This document shows, one piece after another, positions 1 through 13,341 of a DNA stretch of 64,000 nt; the stretch's first letter is position 1; each line of letters opens with the position of its first letter. Source of the stretch: Auanema rhodensis (taxonomy: Eukaryota; Nematoda; Chromadorea; Rhabditida; Rhabditidae); the NCBI GenBank assembly GCA_964057225.1, contig OZ059896.1, forward strand, positions 124,001-188,000, read 5' to 3'. The translations under genes were made by a program, and so were the position numbers. The notes beneath the pieces are model-generated. The model ran no database searches, was not told the DNA's origin, and worked only from the letters and a program-made list of their open reading frames with translations.

Positions 1-25
1 CATTTAATTAGCATAAATTAAAGTT

Positions 26-30
26 CACGT
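26..30 (+). promoter_or_regulatory. CACGT motif 1 of the monomer (half-palindromic)
   Basis: CACGT in the context TTCACGTAAA, one base away from the perfect palindrome TTCACGTGAA found later in the monomer. It lies 33 bp downstream of the last CACGTG of the preceding monomer. The motif recurs in essentially every copy. A protein ligand is not shown by the sequence. Confidence 0.4.
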
Positions 31-134
31 AAATTTCAAAGTCATGGTTACCATGCACCAATATCAATAAAAATTTGTTTTTAGACTAATATGGACATGG
101 GGAATCTAATTTTGAAAACCGCATCTCTTTATCT

Positions 135-144
135 TTCACGTGAA
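135..144. promoter_or_regulatory. CACGTG motif 2 inside the palindrome TTCACGTGAA
   Basis: A perfect 10-bp palindrome centred on CACGTG, the classical G-box/E-box core bound by bHLH-type factors. It is present in nearly every monomer and is retained in the 158-bp short monomers. Rare copies break it, for example at 49,665 and 61,895. Binding is inference only. Confidence 0.4.
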
Positions 145-168
145 GCGAGTTACATACCAAGTGCACAT

Positions 169-174
169 CACGTG
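169..174. promoter_or_regulatory. CACGTG motif 3 of the monomer
   Basis: A second CACGTG, 32 bp (about three helical turns) after motif 2 and 33 bp before motif 1 of the next monomer. It is deleted in all six short monomers and mutated to CATGTG in one HOR-linked lineage (for example 11,418). The retrotransposon target site overlaps this motif. Confidence 0.4.
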
Positions 175-3100
175 TACATTTAATTAGCATAAATTAAAGT
201 TCACGTAAATTTCAAAGTCATGGTTACCATGCACCAATATCAATAAAAATTTGTTTTTAGACTAATATGGACATGGGGAATCTAATTTTGAAAACCGCAT
301 CTCTTTATCTTTCACGTGAAGCGAGTTACATACCAAGTGCACATCACGTGTACATTTAATTAGCATAAATTAAAGTTCACGTAAATTTCAAAGTCATGGT
401 TACCATGAACCAATATCAATAAAAATTTGTTTTTAGACTAATATGGACATGGGGAATCTAATTTTGAAAACCGCATCTCTTTATCTTTCACGTGAAGCGA
501 GTTACATACCAAGTGCACATCACGTGTACATTTAATTAGCATAAATTAAAGTTCACGTAAATTTCAAAGTCATGGTTACCATGAACCAATATCAATAAAA
601 ATTCGTTTTTAGACTAATATGGACATGGGGAATCTGATTTTGAAAACCGCATCTCTTTATCTTTCACGTGAAGCGAGTTACATACCAAGTGCACATCACG
701 TGTACATTTAATTAGCATAAATTAAAGTTCACGTAAATTTCAAAGTCATGGTTACCATGCACCAATATCAATAAAAATTTGTTTTTAGACTAATATGGAC
801 ATGGGGAATCTAATTTTGAAAACCGCATCTCGTTATCTTTCACGTGGAGCGAGTTACATACCAAGTGCACATCACGTGTACATTTAATTAGCATAAATTA
901 AAGTTCACGTAAATTTCAAAGTCATGGTTACCATGAACCAATATCAATAAAAATTTGTTTTTAGACTAATATGGACATGGGGAATCTAATTTTGAAAACC
1001 GCATCTCTTTATCTTTCACGTGAAGCGAGTTACATACCAAGTGCCCATCACGTGTACATTTAATTAGCATAAATTAAAGTTCACGTAAATTTCAAAGTCA
1101 TGGTTACCATGCACCAATATCAATAAAAATTTGTTTTTAGACTAATATGGACATGGGGAATCTAATTTTGAAAACCGCATCTCTTTATCTTTCACGTGAA
1201 GCGAGTTACATACCAAGTGCACATCACGTGTACATTTAATTAGCATAAATTAAAGTTCACGTAAATTTCAAAGTCATGGTTACCATGCACCAATATCAAT
1301 AAAAATTTGTTTTTAAACTAATATGGACATGGGGAATCTAATTTTGAAAACCGCATCTCTTTATCTTTCACGTGAAGCGAGTTACATACCAAGTGCACAT
1401 CACGTGTACATTTAATTAGCATAAATTAAAGTTCACGTAAATTTCAAAGTCATGGTTACCATGCACCAATATCAATAAAAATTTGTTTTTAGACTAATAT
1501 GGACATGGGGAATCTAATTTTGAAAACCGCATCTCTTTATCTTTCACGTGAAGCGAGTTACATACCAAGTGCACATCACGTGTACATTTAATTAGCATAA
1601 ATTAAAGTTCACGTAAATTTCAAAGTCATGGTTACCATGAACCAATATCAATAAAAATTTGTTTTTAGACTAATATGGACATGGGGAATCTAATTTTGAA
1701 AACCGCATCTCTTTATCTTTCACGTGAAGCGAGTTACATACCAAGTGCACATCACGTGTACATTTAATTAGCATAAATTAAAGTTCACGTAAATTTCAAA
1801 GTCATGGTTACCATGAACCAATATCAATAAAAATTTGTTTTTAGACTAATATGGACATGGGGAATCTAATTTTGAAAACCGCATCTCTTTATCTTTCACG
1901 TGAAGCGAGTTACATACCAAGTGCACATCACGTGTACATTTAATTAGCATAAATTAAAGTTCACGTAAATTTCAAAGTCATGGTTACCATGCACCAATAT
2001 CAATAAAAATTTGTTTTTAGACTAATATGGACATGGGGAATCTAATTTTGAAAACCGCATCTCGTTATCTTTCACGTGAAGCGAGTTACATACCAAGTGC
2101 ACATCACGTGTACATTTAATTAGCATAAATTAAAGTTCACGTAAATTTCAAAGTCATGGTTACCATGCACCAATATCAATAAAAATTTGTTTTTAGACTA
2201 ATATGGACATGGGGAATCTAATTTTGAAAACCGCATCTCTTTATCTTTCACGTGAAGCGAGTTACATACCAAGTGCACATCACGTGTACATTTAATTAGC
2301 ATAAATTAAAGTTCACGTAAATTTCAAAGTCATGGTTACCATGCACCAATATCAATAAAAATTTGTTTTTAGACTAATATGGACATGGGGAATCTAATTT
2401 TGAAAACCGCATCTCGTTATCTTTCACGTGAAGCGAGTTACATACCAAGTGCACATCACGTGTACATTTAATTAGCATAAATTAAAGTTCACGTAAATTT
2501 CAAAGTCATGGTTACCATGCACCAATATCAATAAAAATTTGTTTTTAGACTAATATGGACATGGGGAATCTAATTTTGAAAACCGCATCTCTTTATCTTT
2601 CACGTGAAGCGAGTTACATACCAAGTGCACATCACGTGTACATTTAATTAGCATAAATTAAAGTTCACGTAAATTTCAAAGTCATGGTTACCATGCACCA
2701 ATATCAATAAAAATTTGTTTTTAGACTAATATGGACATGGGGAATCTAATTTTGAAAACCGCATCTCTTTATCTTTCACGTGAAGCGAGTTACATACCAA
2801 GTGCACATCACGTGTACATTTAATTAGCATAAATTAAAGTTCACGTAAATTTCAAAGTCATGGTTACCATGAACCAATATCAATAAAAATTTGTTTTTAG
2901 ACTAATATGGACATGGGGAATCTAATTTTGAAAACCGCATCTCGTTATCTTTCACGTGAAGCGAGTTACATACCAAGTGCACATCACGTGTACATTTAAT
3001 TAGCATAAATTAAAGTTCACGTAAATTTCAAAGTCATGGTTACCATGCACCAATATCAATAAAAATTTGTTTTTAGACTAATATGGACATGGGGAATCTA

Positions 3101-4400
3101 ATTTTGAAAACCGCATCTCTTTATCTTTCACGTGAAGCGAGTTACATACCAAGAGCACATCACGTGTACATTTAATTAGCATAAATTAAAGTTCACGTAA
3201 ATTTCAAAGTCATGGTTACCATGCACCAATATCAATAAAAATTTGTTTTTAGACTAATATGGACATGGGGAATCTAATTTTGAAAACCGCATCTCGTTAT
3301 CTTTCACGTGAAGCGAGTTACATACCAAGTGCACATCACGTGTACATTTAATTAGCATAAATTAAAGTTCACGTAAATTTCAAAGTCATGGTTACCATGC
3401 ACCAATATCAATAAAAATTTGTTTTTAGACTAATATGGACATGGGGAATCTAATTTTGAAAACCGCATCTCTTTATCTTTCACGTGAAGCGAGTTACATA
3501 CCAAGTGCACATCACGTGTACATTTAATTAGCATAAATTAAAGTTCACGTAAATTTCAAAGTCATGGTTACCATGCACCAATATCAATAAAAATTTGTTT
3601 TTAGACTAATATGGACATGGGGAATCTAATTTTGAAAACCGCATCTCTTTATCTTTCACGTGAAGCGAGTTACATACCAAGTGCACATCACGTGTACATT
3701 TAATTAGCATAAATTAAAGTTCACGTAAATTTCAAAGTCATGGTTACCATGAACCAATATCAATAAAAATTTGTTTTTAGACTAATATGGACATGGGGAA
3801 TCTAATTTTGAAAACCGCATCTCTTTATCTTTCACGTGAAGCGAGTTACATACCAAGTGCACATCACGTGTACATTTAATTAGCATAAATTAAAGTTCAC
3901 GTAAATTTCAAAGTCATGGTTACCATGAACCAATATCAATAAAAATTTGTTTTTAGACTAATATGGACATGGGGAATCTAATTTTGAAAACCGCATCTCT
4001 TTATCTTTCACGTGAAGCGAGTTACATACCAAGTGCCCATCACGTGTACATTTAATTAGCATAAATTAAAGTTCACGTAAATTTCAAAGTCATGGTTACC
4101 ATGCACCAATATCAATAAAAATTTGTTTTTAGACTAATATGGATATGGGGAATCTAATTTTGAAAACCGCATCTCCTTATCTTTCACGTGAAGCGAGTTA
4201 CATACCAAGTGCACATCACGTGTACATTTAATTAGCATAAATTAAAGTTCACGTAAATTTCAAAGTCATGGTTACCATGCACCAATATCAATAAAAATTT
4301 GTTTTTAGACTAATATGGACATGGGGAATCTAATTTTGAAAACCGCATCTCTTTATCTTTCACGTGAAGCGAGTTACATACCAAGTGCCCATCACGTGTA

Positions 4401-4577
4401 CATTTAATTAGCATAAATTAAAGTTCACGTAAATTTCAAAGTCATGGTTACCATGAACCAATATCAATAAAAATTTTGTTTTTAGACTAATATGGACATG
4501 GGGAATCTAATTTTGAAAACCGCATCTCTTTATCTTTCACGTGAAGCGAGTTACATACCAAGTGCACATCACGTGTA
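4401..4577. repeat. 177-bp satellite monomer with one inserted T
   Basis: The run after AATAAAAA has four T instead of three (about 4,475-4,478), making this the only 177-bp copy. It is a private indel not seen elsewhere in the window, so it was not spread by later amplification. Confidence 0.9.
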
Positions 4578-7500
4578 CATTTAATTAGCATAAATTAAAG
4601 TTCACGTAAATTTCAAAGTCATGGTTACCATGCACCAATATCAATAAAAATTTGTTTTTAAACTAATATGGACATGGGGAATCTAATTTTGAAAACCGCA
4701 TCTCTTTATCTTTCACGTGAAGCGAGTTACATACCAAGTGCACATCACGTGTACATTTAATTAGCATAAATTAAAGTTCACGTAAATTTCAAAGTCATGG
4801 TTACCATGCACCAATATCAATAAAAATTTGTTTTTAGACTAATATGGACATGGGGAATCTAATTTTGAAAACCGCATCTCTTTATCTTTCACGTGAAGCG
4901 AGTTACATACCAAGAGCACATCACGTGTACATTTAATTAGCATAAATTAAAGTTCACGTAAATTTCAAAGTCATGGTTACCATGCACCAATATCAATAAA
5001 AATTTGTTTTTAGACTAATATGGACATGGGGAATCTAATTTTGAAAACCGCATCTCTTTATCTTTCACGTGAAGCGAGTTACATACCAAGTGCACATCAC
5101 GTGTACATTTAATTAGCATAAATTAAAGTTCACGTAAATTTCAAAGTCATGGTTACCATGAACCAATATCAATAAAAATTTGTTTTTAGACTAATATGGA
5201 CATGGGGAATCTAATTTTGAAAACCGCATCTCTTTATCTTTCACGTGAAGCGAGTTACATACCAAGTGCACATCACGTGTACATTTAATTAGCATAAATT
5301 AAAGTTCACGTAAATTTCAAAGTCATGGTTACCATGCACCAATATCAATAAAAATTTGTTTTTAGACTAATATGGACATGGGGAATCTAATTTTGAAAAC
5401 CGCATCTCGTTATCTTTCACGTGAAGCGAGTTACATACCAAGTGCACATCACGTGTACATTTAATTAGCATAAATTAAAGTTCACGTAAATTTCAAAGTC
5501 ATGGTTACCATGCACCAATATCAATAAAAATTTGTTTTTAGACTAATATGGACATGGGGAATCTAATTTTGAAAACCGCATCTCTTTATCTTTCACGTGA
5601 AGCGAGTTACATACCAAGTGCACATCACGTGTACATTTAATTAGCATAAATTAAAGTTCACGTAAATTTCAAAGTCATGGTTACCATGCACCAATATCAA
5701 TAAAAATTTGTTTTTAGACTAATATGGACATGGGGAATCTAATTTTAAAAACCGCATCTCTTTATCTTTCACGTGAAGCGAGTTACATACCAAGTGCACA
5801 TCACGTGTACATTTAATTAGCATAAATTAAAGTTCACGTAAATTTCAAAGTCATGGTTACCATGCACCAATATCAATAAAAATTTGTTTTTAGACTAATA
5901 TGGACATGGGGAATCTAATTTTGAAAACAGCATCTCTTTATCTTTCACGTGAAGCGAGTTACATACCAAGTGCACATCACGTGTACATTTAATTAGCATA
6001 AATTAAAGTTCACGTAAATTTCAAAGTCATGGTTACCATGAACCAATATCAATAAAAATTTGTTTTTAGACTAATATGGACATGGGGAATCTAATTTTGA
6101 AAACCGCATCTCTTTATCTTTCACGTGAAGCGAGTTACATACCAAGTGCCCATCACGTGTACATTTAATTAGCATAAATTAAAGTTCACGTAAATTTCAA
6201 AGTCATGATTACCATGCACCAATATCAATAAAAATTTGTTTTTAGACTAATATGGACATGGGGAATCTAATTTTGAAAACCGCATCTCTTCATCTTTTAC
6301 GTGAAGCGAGTTACATACCAAGTGCACATCACGTGTACATTTAATTAGCATAAATTAAAGTTCACGTAAATTTCAAAGTCATGGTTACCATGCACCAATA
6401 TCAATAAGAATTTGTTTTTAGACTAATATGGACATGGGGAATCTAATTTTGAAAACCGCATCTCTTTATCTTTCACGTGAAGCGAGTTACATACCAAGTG
6501 CACATCACGTGTACATTTAATTAGCATAAATTAAAGTTCACGTAAATTTCAAAGTCATGGTTACCATGCACCAATGTCAATAAAAATTTGTTTTTAGACT
6601 AATATGGACATGGGGAATCTAATTTTGAAAACCGCATCTCTTCATCTTTCACGTGAAGCGAGTTACATACCAAGTGCACATCACGTGTACATTTAATTAG
6701 CATAAATTAAAGTTCACGTAAATTTCAAAGTCATGGTTACCATGCACCAATATCAATAAAAATTTGTTTTTAGACTAATATGGACATGGGGAATCTAATT
6801 TTGAAAACCGCATCTCTTTATCTTTCACGTGAAGCGAGTTACATACCAAGTGCACATCACGTGTACATTTAATTAGCATAAATTAAAGTTCACGTAAATT
6901 TCAAAGTCATGGTTACCATGCACCAATATCAATAAAAATTTGTTTTTAGACTAATATGGACATGGGGAATCTAATTTTGAAAACCGCATCTCTTCATCTT
7001 TCACGTGAAGCGAGTTACATACCAAGTGCACATCACGTGTACATTTAATTAGCATAAATTAAAGTTCACGTAAATTTCAAAGTCATGGTTACCATGCACC
7101 AATATCAATAAAAATTTGTTTTTAGACTAATATGGACATGGGGAATCTAATTTTGAAAACCGCATCTCTTTATCTTTCACGTGAAGCGAGTTACATACCA
7201 AGTGCACATCACGTGTACATTTAATTAGCATAAATTAAAGTTCACGTAAATTTCAAAGTCATGGTTACCATGCACCAATGTCAATAAAAATTTGTTTTTA
7301 GACTAATATGGACATGGGGAATCTAATTTTGAAAACCGCATCTCTTCATCTTTCACGTGAAGCGAGTTACATACCAAGTGCACATCACGTGTACATTTAA
7401 TTAGCATAAATTAAAGTTCACGTAAATTTCAAAGTCATGGTTACCATGCACCAATATCAATAAAAATTTGTTTTTAGACTAATATGGACATGGGGAATCT

Positions 7501-10385
7501 AATTTTGAAAACCGCATCTCTTCATCTTTCACGTGAAGCGAGTTACATACCAAGTGCACATCACGTGTACATTTAATTAGCATAAATTAAAGTTCACGTA
7601 AATTTCAAAGTCATGGTTACCATGCACCAATATCAATAAAAATTTGTTTTTAGACTAATATGGACATGGGGAATCTAATTTTGAAAACCGCATCTCTTTA
7701 TCTTTCACGTGAAGCGAGTTACATACCAAGTGCACATCACGTGTACATTTAATTAGCATAAATTAAAGTTCACGTAAATTTCAAAGTCATGGTTACCATG
7801 CACCAATATCAATAAAAATTTGTTTTTAGACTAATATGGACATGGGGAATCTAAATTTGAAAACCGCATCTCTTCATCTTTCACGTGAAGCGAGTTACAT
7901 ACCAAGTGCACATCACGTGTACATTTAATTAGCATAAATTAAAGTTCACGTAAATTTCAAAGTCATGGTTACCATGCACCAATATCAATAAAAATTTGTT
8001 TTTAGACTAATATGGACATGGGGAATCTAATTTTGAAAACCGCATCTCTTCATCTTTCACGTGAAGCGAGTTACATACCAAGTGCACATCACGTGTACAT
8101 TTAATTAGCATAAATTAAAGTTCACGTAAATTTCAAAGTCATGGTTACCATGCACCAATGTCAATAAAAATTTGTTTTTAGACTAATATGGACATGGGGA
8201 ATCTAATTTTGAAAACCGCATCTCTTCATCTTTCACGTGAAGCGAGTTACATACCAAGTGCACATCACGTGTACATTTAATTAGCATAAATTAAAGTTCA
8301 CGTAAATTTCAAAGTCATGGTTACCATGCACCAATATCAATAAAAATTTGTTTTTAGACTAATATGGACATGGGGAATCTAATTTTGAAAACCGCATCTC
8401 TTCATCTTTCACGTGAAGCGAGTTACATACCAAGTGCACATCACGTGTACATTTAATTAGCATAAATTAAAGTTCACGTAAATTTCAAAGTCATGGTTAC
8501 CATGCACCAATATCAATAAGAATTTGTTTTTAGACTAATATAGACATGGGGAATCTAATTTTGAAAACCGCATCTCTTTATCTTTCACGTGAAGCGAGTT
8601 ACATACCAAGTGCACATCACGTGTACATTTAATTAGCATAAATTAAAGTTCACGTAAATTTCAAAGTCATGGTTACCATGCACCAATATCAATAAAAATT
8701 TGTTTTTAGACTAATATGGACATGGGGAATCTAATTTTGAAAACCGCATCTCTTCATCTTTCACGTGAAGCGAGTTACATACCAAGTGCACATCACGTGT
8801 ACATTTAATTAGCATAAATTAAAGTTCACGTAAATTTCAAAGTCATGGTTACCATGCACCAATATCAATAAAAATTTGTTTTTAGACTAATATGGACATG
8901 GGGAATCTAATTTTGAAAACCGCATCTTTTCATCTTTCACGTGAAGCGAGTTACATACCAAGTGCACATCACGTGTACATTTAATTAGCATAAATTAAAG
9001 TTCACGTAAATTTCAAATTCATGGTTACCATGCACCAATATCAATAAAAATTTGTTTTTAGACTAATATGGACATGGGGAATCTAATTTTGAAAACCGCA
9101 TCTCTTTATCTTTCACGTGAAGCGAGTTACATACCAAGTGCACATCACGTGTACATTTAATTAGCATAAATTAAAGTTCACGTAAATTTCAAAGTCATGG
9201 TTACCATGCACCAATGTCAATAAAAATTTGTTTTTAGACTAATATGGACATGGGGAATCTAATTTTGAAAACCGCATCTCCTTATCTTTCACGTGAAGCG
9301 AGTTACATACCAAGTGCACATCACGTGTACATTTAATTAGCATAAATTAAAGTTCACGTAAATTTCAAAGTCATGGTTACCATGCACCAATATCAATAAG
9401 AATTTGTTTTTAGACTAATATGGACATGGGGAATCTAATTTTGAAAACCGCATCTCTTTATCTTTCACGTGAAGCGAGTTACATACCAAGTGCACATCAC
9501 GTGTACATTTAATTAGCATAAATTAAAGTTCACGTAAATTTCAAAGTCATGGTTACCATAAACCAATATCAATAAAAATTTGTTTTTAGACTAATATGGA
9601 CATGGGGAGTCTAATTTTGAAAACCGCATCTCTTTATCTTTCACGTGAAGCGAGTTACATACCAAGTGCACATCACGTGTACATTTAATTAGCATAAATT
9701 AAAGTTCACGTAACTTTCAAAGTCATGGTTACCATGCACCAATATCAATAAAAATTTGTTTTTAGACTAATATGGACATGGGGAATCTAATTTTGTAAAC
9801 CGCATCTCTTTATCTTTCACGTGAAGCGAGTTACATACCAAGTGCACATCACGTGTACATTTAATTAGCATAAATTAAAGTTCACGTAAATTTCAAAGTC
9901 ATGGTTACCATGCACCAATATCAATAAAAATTTGTTTTTAGACTAATATGGACATGGGGAATCTAATTTTGAAAACCGCATCTTTTCATCTTTCACGTGA
10001 AGCGAGTTACATACCAAGTGCACATCACGTGTACATTTAATTAGCATAAATTAAAGTTCACGTAAATTTCAAAGTCATGGTTACCATGCACCAATATCAA
10101 TAAAAATTTGTTTTTAGACTAATATGGACATGGGGAATCTAATTTTGAAAACCGCATCTCTTTATCTTTCACGTGAAGCGAGTTACATACCAAGTGCACA
10201 TCACGTGTACATTTAATTAGCATAAATTAAAGTTCACGTAAATTTCAAAGTCATGGTTACCATGCACCAATATCAATAAAAATTTGTTTTTAGACTAATA
10301 TGGACATGGGGAATCTAATTTTGAAAACCGCATCTCTTCATCTTTCACGTGAAGCGAGTTACATACCAAGTGCACATCACGTGTA

Positions 10386-10543
10386 CATTTAATTAGCATA
10401 AATTAAAGTTCACGTAAATTTCAAAGTCATGGTTACCATGCACCAATATCAATAAAAATTTGTTTTTAGACTAATATGGACATGGGGAATCTAATTTTGA
10501 AAACCGCATCTCTTTATCTTTCACGTGAAGATTGTAAATTGTA
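10386..10543. repeat. 158-bp short monomer, copy 1
   Basis: Bases 1-145 of the monomer are normal. The last 31 bases are replaced by the 13-base sequence ATTGTAAATTGTA, removing the third CACGT motif. The next monomer starts normally. The same junction recurs at five other places, so it arose once and was copied by array duplication. Confidence 0.95.
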
Positions 10544-13183
10544 CATTTAATTAGCATAAATTAAAGTTCACGTAACTTTCAAAGTCATGGTTACCATGCA
10601 CCAATATCAATAAAAATTTGTTTTTAGACTAATATGGACATGGGGAATCTAATTTTGTAAACCGCATCTCTTTATCTTTCACGTGAAGCGAGTTACATAC
10701 CAAGTGCACATCACGTGTACATTTAATTAGCATAAATTAAAGTTCACGTAAATTTCAAAGTCATGGTTACCATGAACCAATATCAATAAAAATTTGTTTT
10801 TAGACTAATATGGACATGGGGAATCTAATTTTGAAAACCGCATCTCTTTATCTTTCACGTGAAGCGAGTTACATACCAAGTGCACATCACGTGTACATTT
10901 AATTAGCATAAATTAAAGTTCACGTAAATTTCAAAGTCATGGTTACCATGCACCAATGTCAATAAAAATTTGTTTTTAGACTAATATGGACATGGGGAAT
11001 CTAATTTTGAAAACCGCATCTCTTCATCTTTCACGTGAAGCGAGTTACATACCAAGTGCACATCACGTGTACATTTAATTAGCATAAATTAAAGTTCACG
11101 TAAATTCCAAAGTCATGGTTACCATGCACCAATATCAATAAAAATTTGTTTTTAGACTAATATGGACATGGGGAATCTTATTTTGAAAACCGCATCTCTT
11201 CATCTTTCACGTGAAGCGAGTTACATACCAAGTGCACATCACGTGTACATTTAATTAGCATAAATTAAAGTTCACGTAAATTTTAAAGTCATGGTTACCA
11301 TGCACCAATATCAATAAAAATTTGTTTTTAGACTAATATGGACATGGGGAATCTAATTTTGAAAACCGCATCTCTTTATCTTTCACGTGAAGCGAGTTAC
11401 ATACCAAGTGCACATCATGTGTACATTTAATTAGCATAAATTAAAGTTCACGTAAATTTCAAAGTCATGGTTACCATGCACCAATGTCAATAAAAATTTG
11501 TTTTTAGACTAATATGGACATGGGGAATCTAATTTTGAAAACCGCATCTCTTCATCTTTCACGTGAAGCGAGTTACATACCAAGTGCACATCACGTGTAC
11601 ATTTAATTAGCATAAATTAAAGTTCACGTAAATTTCAAAGTCATGGTTACCATGCACCAATATCAATAAAAATTTGTTTTTAGACTAATATGGACATGGG
11701 GAATCTAATTTTGAAAACCGCATCTCTTCATCTTTCACGTGAAGCGAGTTACATACCAAGTGCACATCACGTGTACATTTAATTAGCATAAATTAAAGTT
11801 CACGTAAATTTCAAAGTCATGGTTACCATGCACCAATATCAATAAAAATTTGTTTTTAGACTAATATGGACATGGGGAATCTAATTTTGAAAACCGCATC
11901 TCTTTATCTTTCACGTGAAGCGAGTTACATACCAAGTGCACATCACGTGTACATTTAATTAGCATAAATTAAAGTTCACGTAAATTTCAAAGTCATGGTT
12001 ACCATGCACCAATGTCAATAAAAATTTGTTTTTAGACTAATATAGACATGGGGAATCTAATTTTGAAAACCGCATCTCTTCATCTTTCACGTGAAGCGAG
12101 TTACATACCAAGTGCACATCACGTGTACATTTAATTAGCATAAATTAAAGTTCACGTAAATTTCAAAGTCATGGTTACCATGCACCAATATCAATAAAAA
12201 TTTGTTTTTAGACTAATATGGACATGGGGAATCTAATTTTGAAAACCGCATCTCTTTATCTTTCACGTGAAGCGAGTTACATACCAAGTGCACATCACGT
12301 GTACATTTAATTAGCATAAATTAAAGTTCACGTAAATTTCAAAGTCATGGTTACCATAAACCAATATCAATAAAAATTTGTTTTTAGACTAATATGGACA
12401 TGGGGAGTCTAATTTTGAAAACCGCATCTCTTTATCTTTCACGTGAAGCGAGTTACATACCAAGTGCACATCACGTGTACATTTAATTAGCATAAATTAA
12501 AGTTCACGTAACTTTCAAAGTCATGGTTACCATGCACCAATATCAATAAAAATTTGTTTTTAGACTAATATGGACATGGGGAATCTAATTTTGTAAACCG
12601 CATCTCTTTATCTTTCACGTGAAGCGAGTTACATACCAAGTGCACATCACGTGTACATTTAATTAGCATAAATTAAAGTTCACGTAAATTTCAAAGTCAT
12701 GGTTACCATGCACCAATATCAATAAAAATTTGTTTTTAGACTAATATGGACATGGGGAATCTAATTTTGAAAACCGCATCTTTTCATCTTTCACGTGAAG
12801 CGAGTTACATACCAAGTGCACATCACGTGTACATTTAATTAGCATAAATTAAAGTTCACGTAAATTTCAAAGTCATGGTTACCATGCACCAATATCAATA
12901 AAAATTTGTTTTTAGACTAATATGGACATGGGGAATCTAATTTTGAAAACCGCATCTCTTTATCTTTCACGTGAAGCGAGTTACATACCAAGTGCACATC
13001 ACGTGTACATTTAATTAGCATAAATTAAAGTTCACGTAAATTTCAAAGTCATGGTTACCATGCACCAATATCAATAAAAATTTGTTTTTAGACTAATTTG
13101 GACATGGGGAATCTAATTTTGAAAACCGCATCTCTTTATCTTTCACGTGAAGCGAGTTACATACCAAGTGCACATCACGTGTA

Positions 13184-13341
13184 CATTTAATTAGCATAAA
13201 TTAAAGTTTACGTAAATTTCAAAGTCATGGTTACCATAAACCAATATCAATAAAAATTTGTTTTTAGACTAATATGGACATGGGGAATCTAATTTTGAAA
13301 ACCGCATCTCTTTATCTTTCACGTGAAGATTGTAAATTGTA
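13184..13341. repeat. 158-bp short monomer, copy 2
   Basis: Same 31-to-13-base replacement as the copy at 10,386, exactly 2,798 bp downstream (15 monomers of 176 plus one of 158). It carries extra variants (c26>t, and ATAAACC at 53-59) that copy 1 lacks. Confidence 0.95.

Larger units (their letters stand above)
1..176. repeat. Reference satellite monomer (176 bp) with motif map
   Basis: First complete monomer, used here as the coordinate system. It contains a 7-bp inverted repeat TTTAATT/AATTAAA at 3-22 with a six-base loop, and CACGT at 26-30. A 6-bp inverted repeat CATGGT/ACCATG lies at 43-55 around a single T. An A/T-tract segment (AAAAATTTGTTTTT) lies at about 70-83. The perfect palindrome TTCACGTGAA is at 135-144, GTGCAC at 161-166, and a second CACGTG at 169-174. 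CpG dinucleotides start at 28, 120, 139, 146 and 171. From the base counts (31 C, 26 G) the CpG observed/expected ratio is about 1.1. Confidence 0.95.

Noticed and set aside
1045-4037. 17-monomer spacing (2,992 bp) of the TGCCCATC variant in the left zone, equal to a spacing in the 4,400-bp repeat
   Set aside because: Only one common variant supports it, neighbouring monomers do not keep a shared order, and further copies occur at irregular distances (4,389 and about 6,149).
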